Part shown: positions 15,968-25,605 of the stretch, in pieces
Layout of the letters: the number at the start of each line of letters is the position of its first letter
Position numbering within the stretch: the first letter of the stretch is position 1
Assembly (NCBI GenBank): GCA_016791115.1
Contig: JAEUNL010000061.1
Coordinates: 1-64,000 of the forward strand
Direction: 5' to 3'
DNA from: Rhodocyclaceae bacterium
Lineage (GTDB): Bacteria; Pseudomonadota; Gammaproteobacteria; Burkholderiales; Rhodocyclaceae
Length of the DNA stretch: 64,000 bases
Position numbers and translations under genes: made by a program
The notes under the pieces: generated by a model
The model's database searches: none
Seen by the model: the letters and a program-made list of their open reading frames with translations, nothing else
Told to the model about the DNA's origin: nothing

Positions 15968-16790
15968 TTCCCGGCTTGACCTGAATCGAGCTTTCGAACT
16001 TGAGCTGGTTTGAATCGACCACCTCGGCCTTCAGTTCCCCCGGGCCGCGCGGTAGGAAGTAGAAGCGCACGTTCGGATTCTCGCTTATGGTGAAATCGAC
16101 CTCGGCCGACATGACAGGCTTGCCGCCGTAGGTGACTTCGATTTTGCGCACGAAATGCGCCGGTGTGAACAGCCGGGTCATCTGATCCATCGCCATGCCC
16201 GACAGATTCGGGTGGCTGATCATCAGTTGCGCCAGCGCGGGCTCGCCTTGCTTGACTTCACCCTCCACACGGAACTTCATCCTGCCCATCCGCGCCATCG
16301 ATTCGGCCAGATCCTTGCCGGCCGGCGCCGAGCATCCGCCCGACGCCTTCACATAGTTGGTCGTCATGAACAGGCGCCCATCGCTCGTTTCGGCGATCGC
16401 CCGTACATTCGTGTATTCCTCGATCCGCACGCGCGTCTCGATGTCGGCCCGGCCGCTCTCCGGCGTGAAAGTGAAAATGGCCCCGACCGGTGACGGATTC
16501 CGGTCGATGACCAGGTAGACCTTCTTCACGTATTGCGCTGGATCCTGAGGCATCCGGGTGCGGATGGCGATCGGCACCACCGCCGCATCCTCGGCGCGGA
16601 CCGGCGTCTCCAGTTCGACCAGTTTGGCACCGTCTTCCTCGATCGTGCGGCCGGCAAACATCGATTGTCGAATCATGTCCCAGTTGCCAGCCCCGGCCTG
16701 ATCCTGCGCATGTGGCGCACCCGGAACCGCAAGCGCAATTGCCACGGCTATCGAGGCAAGCCCTGACCTGCTGAAAATCAAGTGATTCAT
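15954..16790 (-). CDS. Quinoprotein dehydrogenase-associated SoxYZ-like carrier
   Basis: The 278-residue product has a signal peptide (cleavage after APHAQ) and joins a SoxY-like domain to a SoxZ-like C-terminal Ig-type domain. The carrier cysteine sits in YVKASGGCSAPAGKD, corresponding to the GGC substrate-binding arm of SoxY, near residue 153. In SoxYZ this Cys carries sulfur intermediates; the role in methylotrophs is not established. It is the first gene of a likely cluster with the second metallo-beta-lactamase protein, the cytochrome and the SoxC-like enzyme, although 73 nt separate it from the next gene. Confidence 0.85.
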   Translation of the reverse strand: MNHLIFSRSGLASIAVAIALAVPGAPHAQDQAGAGNWDMIRQSMFAGRTIEEDGAKLVELETPVRAEDAAVVPIAIRTRMPQDPAQYVKKVYLVIDRNPSPVGAIFTFTPESGRADIETRVRIEEYTNVRAIAETSDGRLFMTTNYVKASGGCSAPAGKDLAESMARMGRMKFRVEGEVKQGEPALAQLMISHPNLSGMAMDQMTRLFTPAHFVRKIEVTYGGKPVMSAEVDFTISENPNVRFYFLPRGPGELKAEVVDSNQLKFESSIQVKPGTAGS

Positions 16791-16863
16791 CTTTGTCTCC
16801 TACTGGCGTTCGTGCTGCACCTGCTGCCGGACACCGCGAATCTATCATTGAAAGCTGATTGAC

Positions 16864-17811
16864 CTAGTCTTCCCATTCGAGTTCCGCATACGCTGCCGTC
16901 ACATTCCGCTTGTGGTAATCGTCGAACAACAGCCATTTGCCCCGCTGCGTCGCGCCAACCTCGGCGACTGCCGCCTGCATGGTGCGGCGCGCCTTGATCG
17001 CGGAACGAGTTTCGTTCCTCACGACTGCAAGGTATTCCTCCAGTCTGTCGATGGCTGCACGCCAGCCCGCGCCTGCGTCGCCATGGCCGGAAACCACGCG
17101 TTTCGGTTCGAGTTGGCGCAATTCACCCAAAACCTTGAGCCAGCCTATCAGGCTGCCATCGATTGAAGGGATCCGCTCCACGAACAGGAGGTCGCCCGAC
17201 CAGAGCGTGCCAGTCTGCGCATCGAGCACGGTCAGATCGTTGTCGGTATGCGCAGTCGGCCAGGCGCGCAGATTGAGAACACGGCCACCCAGATCGAGGT
17301 CGCGCGTCGAGGCCACCGTCAGTGTCGGCGCAATCACCCGCGTCCCGGCAGCGGCATCACCAATCTCCTGGTGCAGTCGATCGAGGTAGCCCCGTTCGCG
17401 TGCCGCCAGCGCCGCACCGAGTTTGGCATGCCCCACGAACGCCACGCCCGGCTCGTCCGAAAAGGCGGCATTTCCGAACACATGATCCGGATGCATGTGG
17501 GTGTTGATCACGAAGCAGACAGGAAGTCTGGTGACGGCCCGCACGGATTCGCGCAACTGCGCACCGAGTGCAGCGCTGCCGCCGGTATCGACCACTGCGA
17601 CGCATTTCTCGCCGACCACGAAACCGATGTTGGCAATGGAACCAAGATTGTCCCGCGTCGTTTCTTCATGCGCACCGAAATGGACGAATACGCCGGGCGC
17701 CACCTCCCGCACCGTCAGCGGAGCGGCAACTGCCGGGGCCTCGACCGCAACGGCGATGAAGATGGCCGCCGCGAGACGCCAGGCAAAGCGGAATTCGGAT
17801 TCGCGAGTCAT
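16864..17811 (-). CDS. Quinoprotein relay system metallohydrolase 2 (metallo-beta-lactamase fold)
   Basis: The 315-residue periplasmic protein has a signal peptide ending AVAAP and an intact metallo-beta-lactamase zinc motif HMHPDHVFGN, followed by VVDTGGSAALG upstream and VSGHGDAG downstream as further ligand regions. The fold hydrolyses thioesters or related bonds; here the substrate is unknown, possibly the SoxYZ-like carrier adduct. ATG 17811 overlaps the cytochrome stop codon (ATGA), so it is translationally coupled to it. Unlike relay protein 1, all zinc ligands are present. Confidence 0.85.
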   Translation of the reverse strand: MTRESEFRFAWRLAAAIFIAVAVEAPAVAAPLTVREVAPGVFVHFGAHEETTRDNLGSIANIGFVVGEKCVAVVDTGGSAALGAQLRESVRAVTRLPVCFVINTHMHPDHVFGNAAFSDEPGVAFVGHAKLGAALAARERGYLDRLHQEIGDAAAGTRVIAPTLTVASTRDLDLGGRVLNLRAWPTAHTDNDLTVLDAQTGTLWSGDLLFVERIPSIDGSLIGWLKVLGELRQLEPKRVVSGHGDAGAGWRAAIDRLEEYLAVVRNETRSAIKARRTMQAAVAEVGATQRGKWLLFDDYHKRNVTAAYAELEWED

Positions 17812-18359
17812 GGCTCGGGTTGTCCTTTCGCATCGATCCACACGAATCCGGCGCGATTGGGCATGCGCACCTTTGGCAAGCTCAGGGCATCGAGCGTACG
17901 TTGCCCATCGACCACACCATTGAGGAACAGCACGAACGTCGTCACCGAGTAGGTCTCGTCCACCGTCAGCGAGCCGGGCGCATTCATCGGCATGGCGCGA
18001 TGCACGAAATCGAACAACGTGGTCGCGAACGGCCAGTAGTTTCCTACGGTCTTGTCTGCATCCGGCCCGGTCAGCGGTCCGCGCCCAGCCAGATGTCCGC
18101 CTGGTCCGCCCTCGCCTGCCGGTCCATGGCAACTCGCACACTTCTCCCTGAACACCGTACGCCCGCTTTCGACATCGCCTCGCCCCTGCGGTAGCCCACG
18201 GCCGTCGGGATACACGCTGCTGCTGCGTGCGGCGACCAGTTCGGCCGAAGCGGACTTGCCGAGCATCGGGCCGACCACGTGATCTGCCGCAACGGCCGGC
18301 GTCGCCGAAATCGCAGGGAGCGCCAGCGCGGCGAGGCACAGGCACCTAGCGATAGACAT
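17808..18359 (-). CDS. Periplasmic cytochrome c, partner of the SoxC-like enzyme
   Basis: The 183-residue product has a signal peptide (cleavage after AVAA) and one haem-binding motif CASCH (residues 74-78), with a methionine-rich loop (HRAMPMNAPGSL) that supplies the axial Met. It overlaps the SoxC-like gene by 14 nt. The arrangement matches SoxCD or sulfite dehydrogenase pairs, in which the cytochrome accepts electrons from the molybdenum centre. The substrate is not fixed by sequence. Confidence 0.85.
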   Translation of the reverse strand: MSIARCLCLAALALPAISATPAVAADHVVGPMLGKSASAELVAARSSSVYPDGRGLPQGRGDVESGRTVFREKCASCHGPAGEGGPGGHLAGRGPLTGPDADKTVGNYWPFATTLFDFVHRAMPMNAPGSLTVDETYSVTTFVLFLNGVVDGQRTLDALSLPKVRMPNRAGFVWIDAKGQPEP

Positions 18360-19632
18360 GCGTCACCTCGCCATCGTCCTCCACCTGCCAGGCAGCGATC
18401 GCGTTGTAGTGGAAATAACCGTTGCGGCCGCGCTCGGCGATCAGTTTTTCCCGCTCGGGCTGGACGTACCCGGTTTCATCGATGGCTCGGCTCTTCAGCA
18501 CGGCAGGGGCACCGCTCCAGTTCCAGGGAATGCGGAATCGCGTGAAACAAAGCGGCAGCACCGGCTCCTGCAACTGTGCGGGCGCCCATGACCGTCCAGC
18601 ATCCGCCGAAACTTCGACCCGGCGAATTTTCCCACGACCGCTCCATGCCAGTCCGCGTATCTCGTACAAACCGCGCCCCGGCAAGGTTTCTCCGGGCGAC
18701 GGCGAGGTAATCACCGATTTAGCCTCCATGACGAAGGTAAACATCCTTGCGCGCCCGTCCGGCATCAATTCGGTGTAGCGCGCCGTCTCGTTGCGCGCCA
18801 TCACCGGCTCGCGCGCAAGTTCGAGGCGATGCAGCCACTTGATGTTGAGGATGCCCTCCCAACCGGGAACGATCAACCGCAGCGGATAACCGTTCTCCGG
18901 CCTGATGCGCTCGCCATTCTGATACAGCGCGAGCATGCAGTCCTTCATCGCCTTTTCGAGCGGAATGCTGATGTGTATGGCGGCCGCGTCGGCACCCTCC
19001 GCGATCAGCCATTTCGCCTGCGGATCGACACCTGCCTCGTCGAGCACGATGGAGAGCGGGACACCCGCCCATTCACTGCAGGAAACCAGCCCGTGCAGAT
19101 AACCGGCGCGGGACTGCAGTGGCTCCTTGTTCCAGCCGCTGTTGCTGTTGCCGCCGCATTCGAGGAACAGCATCTGCGAACGCATCGGATAGCGTGACAG
19201 GTCGGCCATCGAAAAGGCCAGCGGTCGCTTGACCATGCCGTGCACGAGAAGCTGGTGACGCTCGAAAGGTATCTCCGGCACGCCGTTGTGGTGTCGCTCG
19301 AAATGCAATCCGGATGGCGTCACGATGCCTTCCAGCGCATGCAGCGGCGTCCACGACACACCATTGCCCGGCACGGTGCGGTTCGCCGAGATCCAGCGAA
19401 TCGCCCGACGCTCCTGCTCCGATGGCTGGCCGTAATTCGAGAATCCGCGACCCGGCTTGCGCATCCAGGGCAACGCATCGTCGCCGGCGTGCGCATCCGC
19501 CGCCAGCACCATCGCACCTGCCCCCGACAGGATCAGTCCGCGCTTCAGGAATAGTCGGCGATCGAGCAGCCCGCCACCTGCCACCGGCTGCAAATCCTCG
19601 GTCGACGGCACATCTCGCCGCTCGCGGCTCAT
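18346..19632 (-). CDS. SoxC-like molybdopterin sulfite/sulfane dehydrogenase
   Basis: The 428-residue protein belongs to the sulfite oxidase family: a Tat signal (RRLFLKRG at 25-32), the Mo-binding domain with ligand Cys159 in FLECGGNSNSGW, the HGLVSCSEWAGVPL segment, and a C-terminal dimerisation domain. It would oxidise a sulfur compound in the periplasm and reduce the adjacent cytochrome c. SoxC (sulfane dehydrogenase) is the closest type I recognise, but no soxXAB genes are nearby, so sulfite or an organosulfur substrate is possible. The 160-nt gap to the divergent efflux operon carries the promoters of both. Confidence 0.85.
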   Translation of the reverse strand: MSRERRDVPSTEDLQPVAGGGLLDRRLFLKRGLILSGAGAMVLAADAHAGDDALPWMRKPGRGFSNYGQPSEQERRAIRWISANRTVPGNGVSWTPLHALEGIVTPSGLHFERHHNGVPEIPFERHQLLVHGMVKRPLAFSMADLSRYPMRSQMLFLECGGNSNSGWNKEPLQSRAGYLHGLVSCSEWAGVPLSIVLDEAGVDPQAKWLIAEGADAAAIHISIPLEKAMKDCMLALYQNGERIRPENGYPLRLIVPGWEGILNIKWLHRLELAREPVMARNETARYTELMPDGRARMFTFVMEAKSVITSPSPGETLPGRGLYEIRGLAWSGRGKIRRVEVSADAGRSWAPAQLQEPVLPLCFTRFRIPWNWSGAPAVLKSRAIDETGYVQPEREKLIAERGRNGYFHYNAIAAWQVEDDGEVTHVYR

Positions 19633-19792
19633 CGACGGATCTCCTCGGGTATCGTTGTGATGTTGCGCGCCAATCTAGCATAGCCCCCGGCAAAACCAGC
19701 CGGCAGCATGTGAACCGTGACCGGCGAACTTGGGCAAAGCTTTCGTTGCACGAGTGCGACGGGTGACGCTACCATTCGCCGCGGAGGAGTCT

Positions 19793-21220
19793 TTGCCGAT
19801 CACAATAACGAAAGCCGGATCCGTCGCATGCCTGATTTGCGCGCTCGGATCGGGTGCCTGCTCGCTGCAGGTTCACGACCCGAAGCCACTGGATCCGTCG
19901 CTTGTCCAGTCGCAACTGCTCGCCCGCGACCCTGACGACCCGGCTCTGCGCGACGTGCTCAACCGCCGCGGCGTCAACACCGCCCAATGGCCGCTGCGGG
20001 TCTGGGATGTCGCGGCACTCACAGCCCTCGCCTACGAACTGCGCGACGACCTCGCGCAGCTGCGCGCCGAACGCGCCGTGGCCGAGGCCGCGCGCGAAAC
20101 GGCGCGCGCCCGCCGCGCGCCCGGTGTCGAGTTGGTCACCGAGCACCACAGCGATCGCGGGAGCAACGGCTCGCCCTGGACCCTCGGTCTCGTGCTCGAC
20201 CTGACGCTCACTGGCAACTCGCGGCGCGGAGCCCGCGTGGCGCAGGCAGACGCCCGCGCACGCGAAGCGGACTGGCTGACTGCCCGGCGCGCGTGGCAGA
20301 TTCGCGCCGAAGTGCGCGACGCCCATGCCAACTGGGTTGCTGCACTGCGACATCGCAGCATGCTCGCCGAGGAGGCCACACTGCGCCGCGAAGAATATTC
20401 CCTGTATGAACGGCGCCTCGAACTCGGCGCCGTTTCCGCCGCCGAGCCGGCGCGTGCGCGAATGCGCGAAGCCGAATCGGCACGCGAACTGTCGGCAGCG
20501 GAACAGGCCATCGCACGCAGCCGCATCGAATTGGCATTTGCGGTCGGACTGCCCGCCGAAACCCTCGAGCGCCTGCGCCTGGATGAAGCTTTGTCGCAAC
20601 CCGAAGGCAGTCCTGCATCCCCTGCGCTGCAACGTGCCGCCCTGAATGACCGCCTCGACGTACGCATGGCCCTCGAAAGCTACGCAGCGATTGACGCGCA
20701 ACTGCAACTCGAGATCGCGCGCCAGATTCCGGAGTTCTCGATCAAGCCCGGCTACGCCTGGGACCAGGGCGATAATCGCTGGTCGCTCGGCCTATCGGCG
20801 TTGTTGCCTCTGCTCGATCGAAACCAGGGGCAGATTGCCGAAGCGCGCGCGCGGCGCGACGCCGAGGCTGCGCGCTTCGCCGCCCTGCAGGCCGCAGCCA
20901 TCGCCGAACTCGACCGGGCGCGCCAGGTGGCCATGGCTGCCGAAGCAGCACTCGAAGCCGCGGTGAAAGCGCGCGAAAAGGAAGCGGCGCTCGCCGTCCG
21001 GGTCGAGCGACGCTTCGCGTCCGGTGACGCAGATCGCCTGGAACGCGTGACGGCGCAGCTCGCGCTGAACGCGGCGGCACGCCGCGAAGCCGACGCCCGG
21101 GCGGCGGTCGAACGAAGCCGCGGCACCCTGGAAGACGCGGTGCAGCGCCCGCTCGGCACGATTCCGGCGCCAGAAAGGCCCGAACCCGCAATTGCCGCAA
21201 ACGCCATGGACGCCCGATGA
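19793..21220 (+). CDS. Outer membrane efflux protein, TolC family
   Basis: The product of about 475 residues starts at TTG 19793, preceded by GGAGGAG; upstream in-frame codons lack a binding site. It begins with a secretion signal leading to a Cys (GSGACSLQ), probably lipid-anchored, followed by the two long alpha-helical repeats typical of TolC-like channels, very rich in Ala, Arg and Glu. It forms the outer membrane channel of the tripartite pump encoded by the next two genes, overlapping the adaptor gene by 4 nt. Confidence 0.85.
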   Translation: MPITITKAGSVACLICALGSGACSLQVHDPKPLDPSLVQSQLLARDPDDPALRDVLNRRGVNTAQWPLRVWDVAALTALAYELRDDLAQLRAERAVAEAARETARARRAPGVELVTEHHSDRGSNGSPWTLGLVLDLTLTGNSRRGARVAQADARAREADWLTARRAWQIRAEVRDAHANWVAALRHRSMLAEEATLRREEYSLYERRLELGAVSAAEPARARMREAESARELSAAEQAIARSRIELAFAVGLPAETLERLRLDEALSQPEGSPASPALQRAALNDRLDVRMALESYAAIDAQLQLEIARQIPEFSIKPGYAWDQGDNRWSLGLSALLPLLDRNQGQIAEARARRDAEAARFAALQAAAIAELDRARQVAMAAEAALEAAVKAREKEAALAVRVERRFASGDADRLERVTAQLALNAAARREADARAAVERSRGTLEDAVQRPLGTIPAPERPEPAIAANAMDAR

Positions 21221-22290
21221 CGCGCAACACCGCAATCCGCCTGCTGCTGCTCCAGACCGCACTGATGATCCTGCTGGGGTGGGCAACCGTTTATCTCGGT
21301 CGCGACGAGTTCCGCCTGTTCAGCGGCCGCGAAGAGGAAGAGGTGCCCACCGCCTCGCACGTCGAGGACGAAGGCGGCATGCCCGTGGTGCAATTGTCCT
21401 CGGCCGCAATTCGCGAAGTCGGCATCGAGTACGCAAAGGCGTCGGCAACCGAACTGGCCCCGCAATCGACCGTGGGCGTGACCGTTCTCGATCCGCAACC
21501 GCTGGTCGAGCTGCGCGGCCGCCTGCAGGCAGCCGCCCTCGACCTGCAGGCCGCGCAGGCCGCCGCCAATGCGAGCCGGGCCGAGGAATCGCGCGTGCGC
21601 GCCTTGTTCGAGGATGATCGCAATGCCTCGCAGCGTGCCGCGCAACAGGCTGCCGCCCAGGCGCAGGCGGATGCGGCGCGGCGACAAAGCGCCGAGGCCG
21701 CACTCGAATCGCTGCGCGCCCAGGCCCGCACGGCGTGGGGTACGACGATCGCCGGCTGGCTCGACGGCGCCGATGCGACTGGCATCGACCGTCTCGCATC
21801 CGGAAAGGACTGCCTGCTGCGTGCCGCAGTGCGTCCGGAAGACATCGCGGGCGCGCCCGGCTTGTTGCGCATTTCGGTGCCTGGCCGCGCGAAACCCGTT
21901 GCCACCGTCGCGGTCGGCCCCGCACCGCAAGCGGACGCGCAACTGGGTGGCAGCGGTCTGCTCTACCGCGTTTCTGCCCCCGAACTGCGCCCGGGCATGC
22001 GACTGTCGGGCAGCCTAAGCCGCGGCCACCGGCTGCGGGAGGGCGCACTGGTGCCATCCGCCGCCATCGTCTGGCACACGGGCAAGCCGTGGATCTACCT
22101 GCGCGAGGCGGACGAGAAGAAAAAGGACGCCAGCGAGTTCCGCCGCCGCGACGTTTCCGGCGGCGAGGCCATCGGGGACGACTGGTTCGTCACCGGCCTG
22201 GAGGAAGACGCGGAAATCGTCGTGCGCGGCGCGCAGGTACTGCTCTCCGAGGAGCTCAAGTTCCAGATCAAGAACGAGAACGATGACTGA
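21217..22290 (+). CDS. RND efflux periplasmic adaptor (membrane fusion) protein
   Basis: The 357-residue protein has an N-terminal membrane anchor or signal (LLLLQTALMILLGWA), a lipoyl/hairpin region with long Ala-rich helices (residues 100-175) and C-terminal beta-barrel segments (GLLRISVPGRAK, PSAAIVWHTGKPWIY). It links the inner membrane pump to the TolC-like channel. ATGA couples it to the upstream gene. A His/Met-rich metal-binding end is not obvious, so the substrate is unclear. Confidence 0.85.
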   Translation: MTRNTAIRLLLLQTALMILLGWATVYLGRDEFRLFSGREEEEVPTASHVEDEGGMPVVQLSSAAIREVGIEYAKASATELAPQSTVGVTVLDPQPLVELRGRLQAAALDLQAAQAAANASRAEESRVRALFEDDRNASQRAAQQAAAQAQADAARRQSAEAALESLRAQARTAWGTTIAGWLDGADATGIDRLASGKDCLLRAAVRPEDIAGAPGLLRISVPGRAKPVATVAVGPAPQADAQLGGSGLLYRVSAPELRPGMRLSGSLSRGHRLREGALVPSAAIVWHTGKPWIYLREADEKKKDASEFRRRDVSGGEAIGDDWFVTGLEEDAEIVVRGAQVLLSEELKFQIKNENDD

Positions 22291-22320
22291 CGAGCGTTTG
22301 CGCATTGCGGGGCGTCGCCG

Positions 22321-25300
22321 ATGATCGCGGGCATCGTCAGATTTTCGGTGCGCAATGCGGGGCTGGTGATGGCGATCGCGCTCGCTGTCGTCATCTTCGG
22401 CGTCGTGCGCATGCTCGAGGCGAGCCTCGACGTATTTCCCGAGTTCTCACCCACCCAGGTCGTAATCCAGACCGAGTCGCCGGGACTCTCCGCAGATCTG
22501 GTCGAAACCCTGGTAACCAACCCGATCGAGCAGTCGATCGGCGGTGTGGCGGGCGTGCAATCCCTGCGCTCACAGTCGATACCGGGACTTTCGGTCGTCA
22601 CCGTCATCTTTGCCGACCGCTCCGACATTTATCGCAACCGCCAGCTCGTCGCCGAACGGCTGACGCAGGCCGGCAATCAGCTGCCGCGCGGCATCACGCC
22701 GACCATCACGCCGCTGACATCCTCCGCCAGCACCGTTCTGGGCGTCGGAGTCACGTCGAAAAGGCACAATGCGCTCGAACTGCGCAGCCTGGTGGATTGG
22801 CAGATCCGCCCGCATCTGCTCGCAGTGCCCGGCGTGGCCGACGTCAACATCTTCGGCGGCAAAGTCCGCCAATGGCAGGTGATGGTCGACCCGCTCAAGC
22901 TCGCGCAAGCCGGCATGACGCTGCCCGAGCTTGCCAATGCCGCGCGCCAGACCACCGGTGTGCGCGGCGCCGGATTCGTCGAATCCGCCAATCAGCGCAT
23001 CGGCCTCACCGTCGAGTCGCAGGCGACGAGCGCCGACGAACTGGCGCGTACCGTGATCGGCCAACGGGGCAATCGGCCTCTGTTGCTCGGCGACGTGGCG
23101 CGCGTCGCCGAAGGGCCCGCGCCATCGATCAGCGGCGCCCTCATCAATGGCGAACCGGGCGTGTTCCTTTTCATCCAGGGCCAACTCGGCGCCAACACGC
23201 GCGACACGACATTCGCGCTCGAGCGTGCGCTTGCCGAACTGGGACCGTTGATAGAACGAGAAGGCATCACGCTGCACCCCAAGCTGTTCCGGCCAGCGGA
23301 TTTCATCGACACCGCGGTCGGCAACGTGCGTCAGGACGTGATGATCGGTGCGGCGCTGGTGATCACGGTGCTTTTCCTGTTTCTCTACAACGTGCGCACG
23401 GCAATTGTCTCGGCGGTCGCAATTCCCCTCTCGCTGATCGCGGCGGTGCTGGTGCTGCAGGCCGCGGGCATGTCGCTCAACATCATGGTGCTGGGCGGTT
23501 TGGCCATCGCGCTCGGCGAGGTGGTGGACGACGCGATCATCGACTGCGAGAACATTTTCCGCCGCCTGCGCGAGAACCGCCTGCTCGCACAGCCAAGCCC
23601 GGGCTGGAAAGTGGTGTTCGATGCCTCGATGGAAGTGCGCAGCTCGGTCGTTTATGCGACATTCATCGTCGCTCTGGTGTTCGTGCCCCTGCTGGCACTC
23701 TCAGGCGTGGCCGGCAAGCTGTTCGCGCCGCTCGGTTTTGCCTACATCTGCGCGATTCTCGCCTCGCTCGTCGTGGCGATCACGGTGACACCTGCGATGT
23801 CTTACATCCTGCTGGCGAAGATTCCGCTCAAGAGCGAGGATCCGCCGCTGATCGCCTGGATCAAGCCGGGTTATCACCGCGTATTGAAAACGATCGAGAA
23901 GCGACCGCGCGCGATCTTTGCCGCCGTGGCGCTGTCGATCGCGGCCGGCATCGGCGTACTGCCGTTGTTCGGCGGCGAGTTCATCCCGCCGCTCAAGGAA
24001 GGCCACTACATCGTTCACATGACGGCGATTCCAGGCACCTCGGAGGGCGAATCGCTTCGTCTGGGCAAGCGGGTCGCGGAAGAGCTGTTGAAGATTCCCG
24101 GCGTCAAATCGGTGGCGCAGTGGGTCGGCCGCGCGCAGAACGGCGCGGACACGTTCGGACTGCACTACAGCGAGTTCGAGGTCGAAATCGGCCAGTTGTC
24201 CGGCGAGGAGCAGGTCCGCATACTCAAGGACATCCGCCGCACGCTGTCGGGCGACGATGGCGACGAGGACAAGACCGACGAGGCCGCCGCGCAGAAGCCG
24301 GGTTTCGCCGGCCTGCACTTCGCCGTCAACACTTTCCTGACCGAGCGCATCGGGGAAACCGTGACCGGCTACCCAGCCGATGTCGTGGTCAGCATCTTCG
24401 GGCCGCAACTCGACGCCCTCGACCGGGATGCGCAGGCCGTGGCCCTCGCACTGGCACGCGTGCCCGGTGCGCGCGACGCGCAGGTGCTTGCACCGCCCGG
24501 CGCACCCGAGCTGTCGATCCGTCTCAACTACGCCCGGCTCGCACTCCACGGGCTCGCACCGGGCGACGTGCTCGATACGCTCCAGGCCGCATACGAAGGC
24601 CTCGCGGTGGGACAGGTGTATCACGGCGCATCTGTTACACCTGTCGCAATCATGCTCGCGCCCGAGCATCGGCGCGACATCAGCCAGGTGGCGAAACTGC
24701 CGTTGCGCGCACCCGACGGACGCAATCTCGAGTTACGCGACATTGCCGACATTTCCGTCGGCCAGGGCCGCTACAAGATCCTGCACAGCGGCGGGCGCCG
24801 TCTGCAAACTGTCACAGCCAACATCGCGCGCGGACACGATTCACGCGAATTCGTCGAGCGCCTGCGCAAGCGGCTGTCAGAGGACGTCAAACTCGCACCG
24901 GGCAACTATATCGTCGTCGACAGTGCGGCTGAAGCACAGCGGCAGGCGCAGCACGACCTGATCTGGAACGCGCTGCTCGCCGGCGTCGGCGTCGCAGCGC
25001 TGCTGATGCTGGCATTCCGCTCGGTGCGCAATCTTGCGCTGACCTTCGTCAACCTGCCCTTCGCACTGATCGGCGGCGTGATTGCCGTGCTGGCGACCGG
25101 CGGCTGGATGACGCTCGGTTCGGTGGTCGGATTCGTGACGCTGTTCGGCATCACGCTGCGCAACTCGATCATGCTCGTGTCGCACTACCAGCACCTGGTC
25201 GAGGAGGACGGTCTGCCATGGGATTTCGACACTGCGCTCAAGGGCGCCCTCGAACGGCTGCCCTCGATCCTGATGACCGCGCTGGTGACCGGCCTCGGCC

Positions 25301-25488
25301 TCGCACCGCTGGCGCTCGGCAGCGCGGAGCCCGGACGCGAGATCGAAGGCCCGATGGCGACCATCATCATCGGCGGCCTGGTGAGCTCGACCATCCTCAA
25401 CCTCCTGGTGCTGCCGAGCGTGCTGCTGCATTACGGCCGCTTCAGACGTGAATCCGAAACCGAATTGGAAGGCACGGGATCTGCTTGA
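22321..25488 (+). CDS. RND efflux transporter, CusA/CzcA type (1055 aa)
   Basis: The protein has the full RND layout: 12 membrane segments in two halves, two large periplasmic loops, and the conserved intramembrane segment GEVVDDAIIDCENIFRRLREN of the heavy-metal-efflux branch near residue 400. It exports a substrate using proton influx. The CzcA/CusA branch transports metal cations, but the Cys in this motif and the lack of a metal-binding adaptor leave the substrate open. It starts 30 nt after the adaptor gene and closes the operon. Confidence 0.88.
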   Translation: MIAGIVRFSVRNAGLVMAIALAVVIFGVVRMLEASLDVFPEFSPTQVVIQTESPGLSADLVETLVTNPIEQSIGGVAGVQSLRSQSIPGLSVVTVIFADRSDIYRNRQLVAERLTQAGNQLPRGITPTITPLTSSASTVLGVGVTSKRHNALELRSLVDWQIRPHLLAVPGVADVNIFGGKVRQWQVMVDPLKLAQAGMTLPELANAARQTTGVRGAGFVESANQRIGLTVESQATSADELARTVIGQRGNRPLLLGDVARVAEGPAPSISGALINGEPGVFLFIQGQLGANTRDTTFALERALAELGPLIEREGITLHPKLFRPADFIDTAVGNVRQDVMIGAALVITVLFLFLYNVRTAIVSAVAIPLSLIAAVLVLQAAGMSLNIMVLGGLAIALGEVVDDAIIDCENIFRRLRENRLLAQPSPGWKVVFDASMEVRSSVVYATFIVALVFVPLLALSGVAGKLFAPLGFAYICAILASLVVAITVTPAMSYILLAKIPLKSEDPPLIAWIKPGYHRVLKTIEKRPRAIFAAVALSIAAGIGVLPLFGGEFIPPLKEGHYIVHMTAIPGTSEGESLRLGKRVAEELLKIPGVKSVAQWVGRAQNGADTFGLHYSEFEVEIGQLSGEEQVRILKDIRRTLSGDDGDEDKTDEAAAQKPGFAGLHFAVNTFLTERIGETVTGYPADVVVSIFGPQLDALDRDAQAVALALARVPGARDAQVLAPPGAPELSIRLNYARLALHGLAPGDVLDTLQAAYEGLAVGQVYHGASVTPVAIMLAPEHRRDISQVAKLPLRAPDGRNLELRDIADISVGQGRYKILHSGGRRLQTVTANIARGHDSREFVERLRKRLSEDVKLAPGNYIVVDSAAEAQRQAQHDLIWNALLAGVGVAALLMLAFRSVRNLALTFVNLPFALIGGVIAVLATGGWMTLGSVVGFVTLFGITLRNSIMLVSHYQHLVEEDGLPWDFDTALKGALERLPSILMTALVTGLGLAPLALGSAEPGREIEGPMATIIIGGLVSSTILNLLVLPSVLLHYGRFRRESETELEGTGSA

Positions 25489-25605
25489 TGATGCGACGCG
25501 ATCGCCGCTAACCTTTGTGCCCTTCGGGCCTATCTGGGATCGCGCGCGAAGGGCGATGGATGCTGCAAAGCAAAACAACCACAACCCGAACCCGGGGGAG
25601 ACTGA

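Noticed and set aside
22305..24932. Long alternative frame within the RND transporter gene
   Set aside because: Same-strand shadow, very Arg-rich; the overlapping frame encodes a complete RND transporter.
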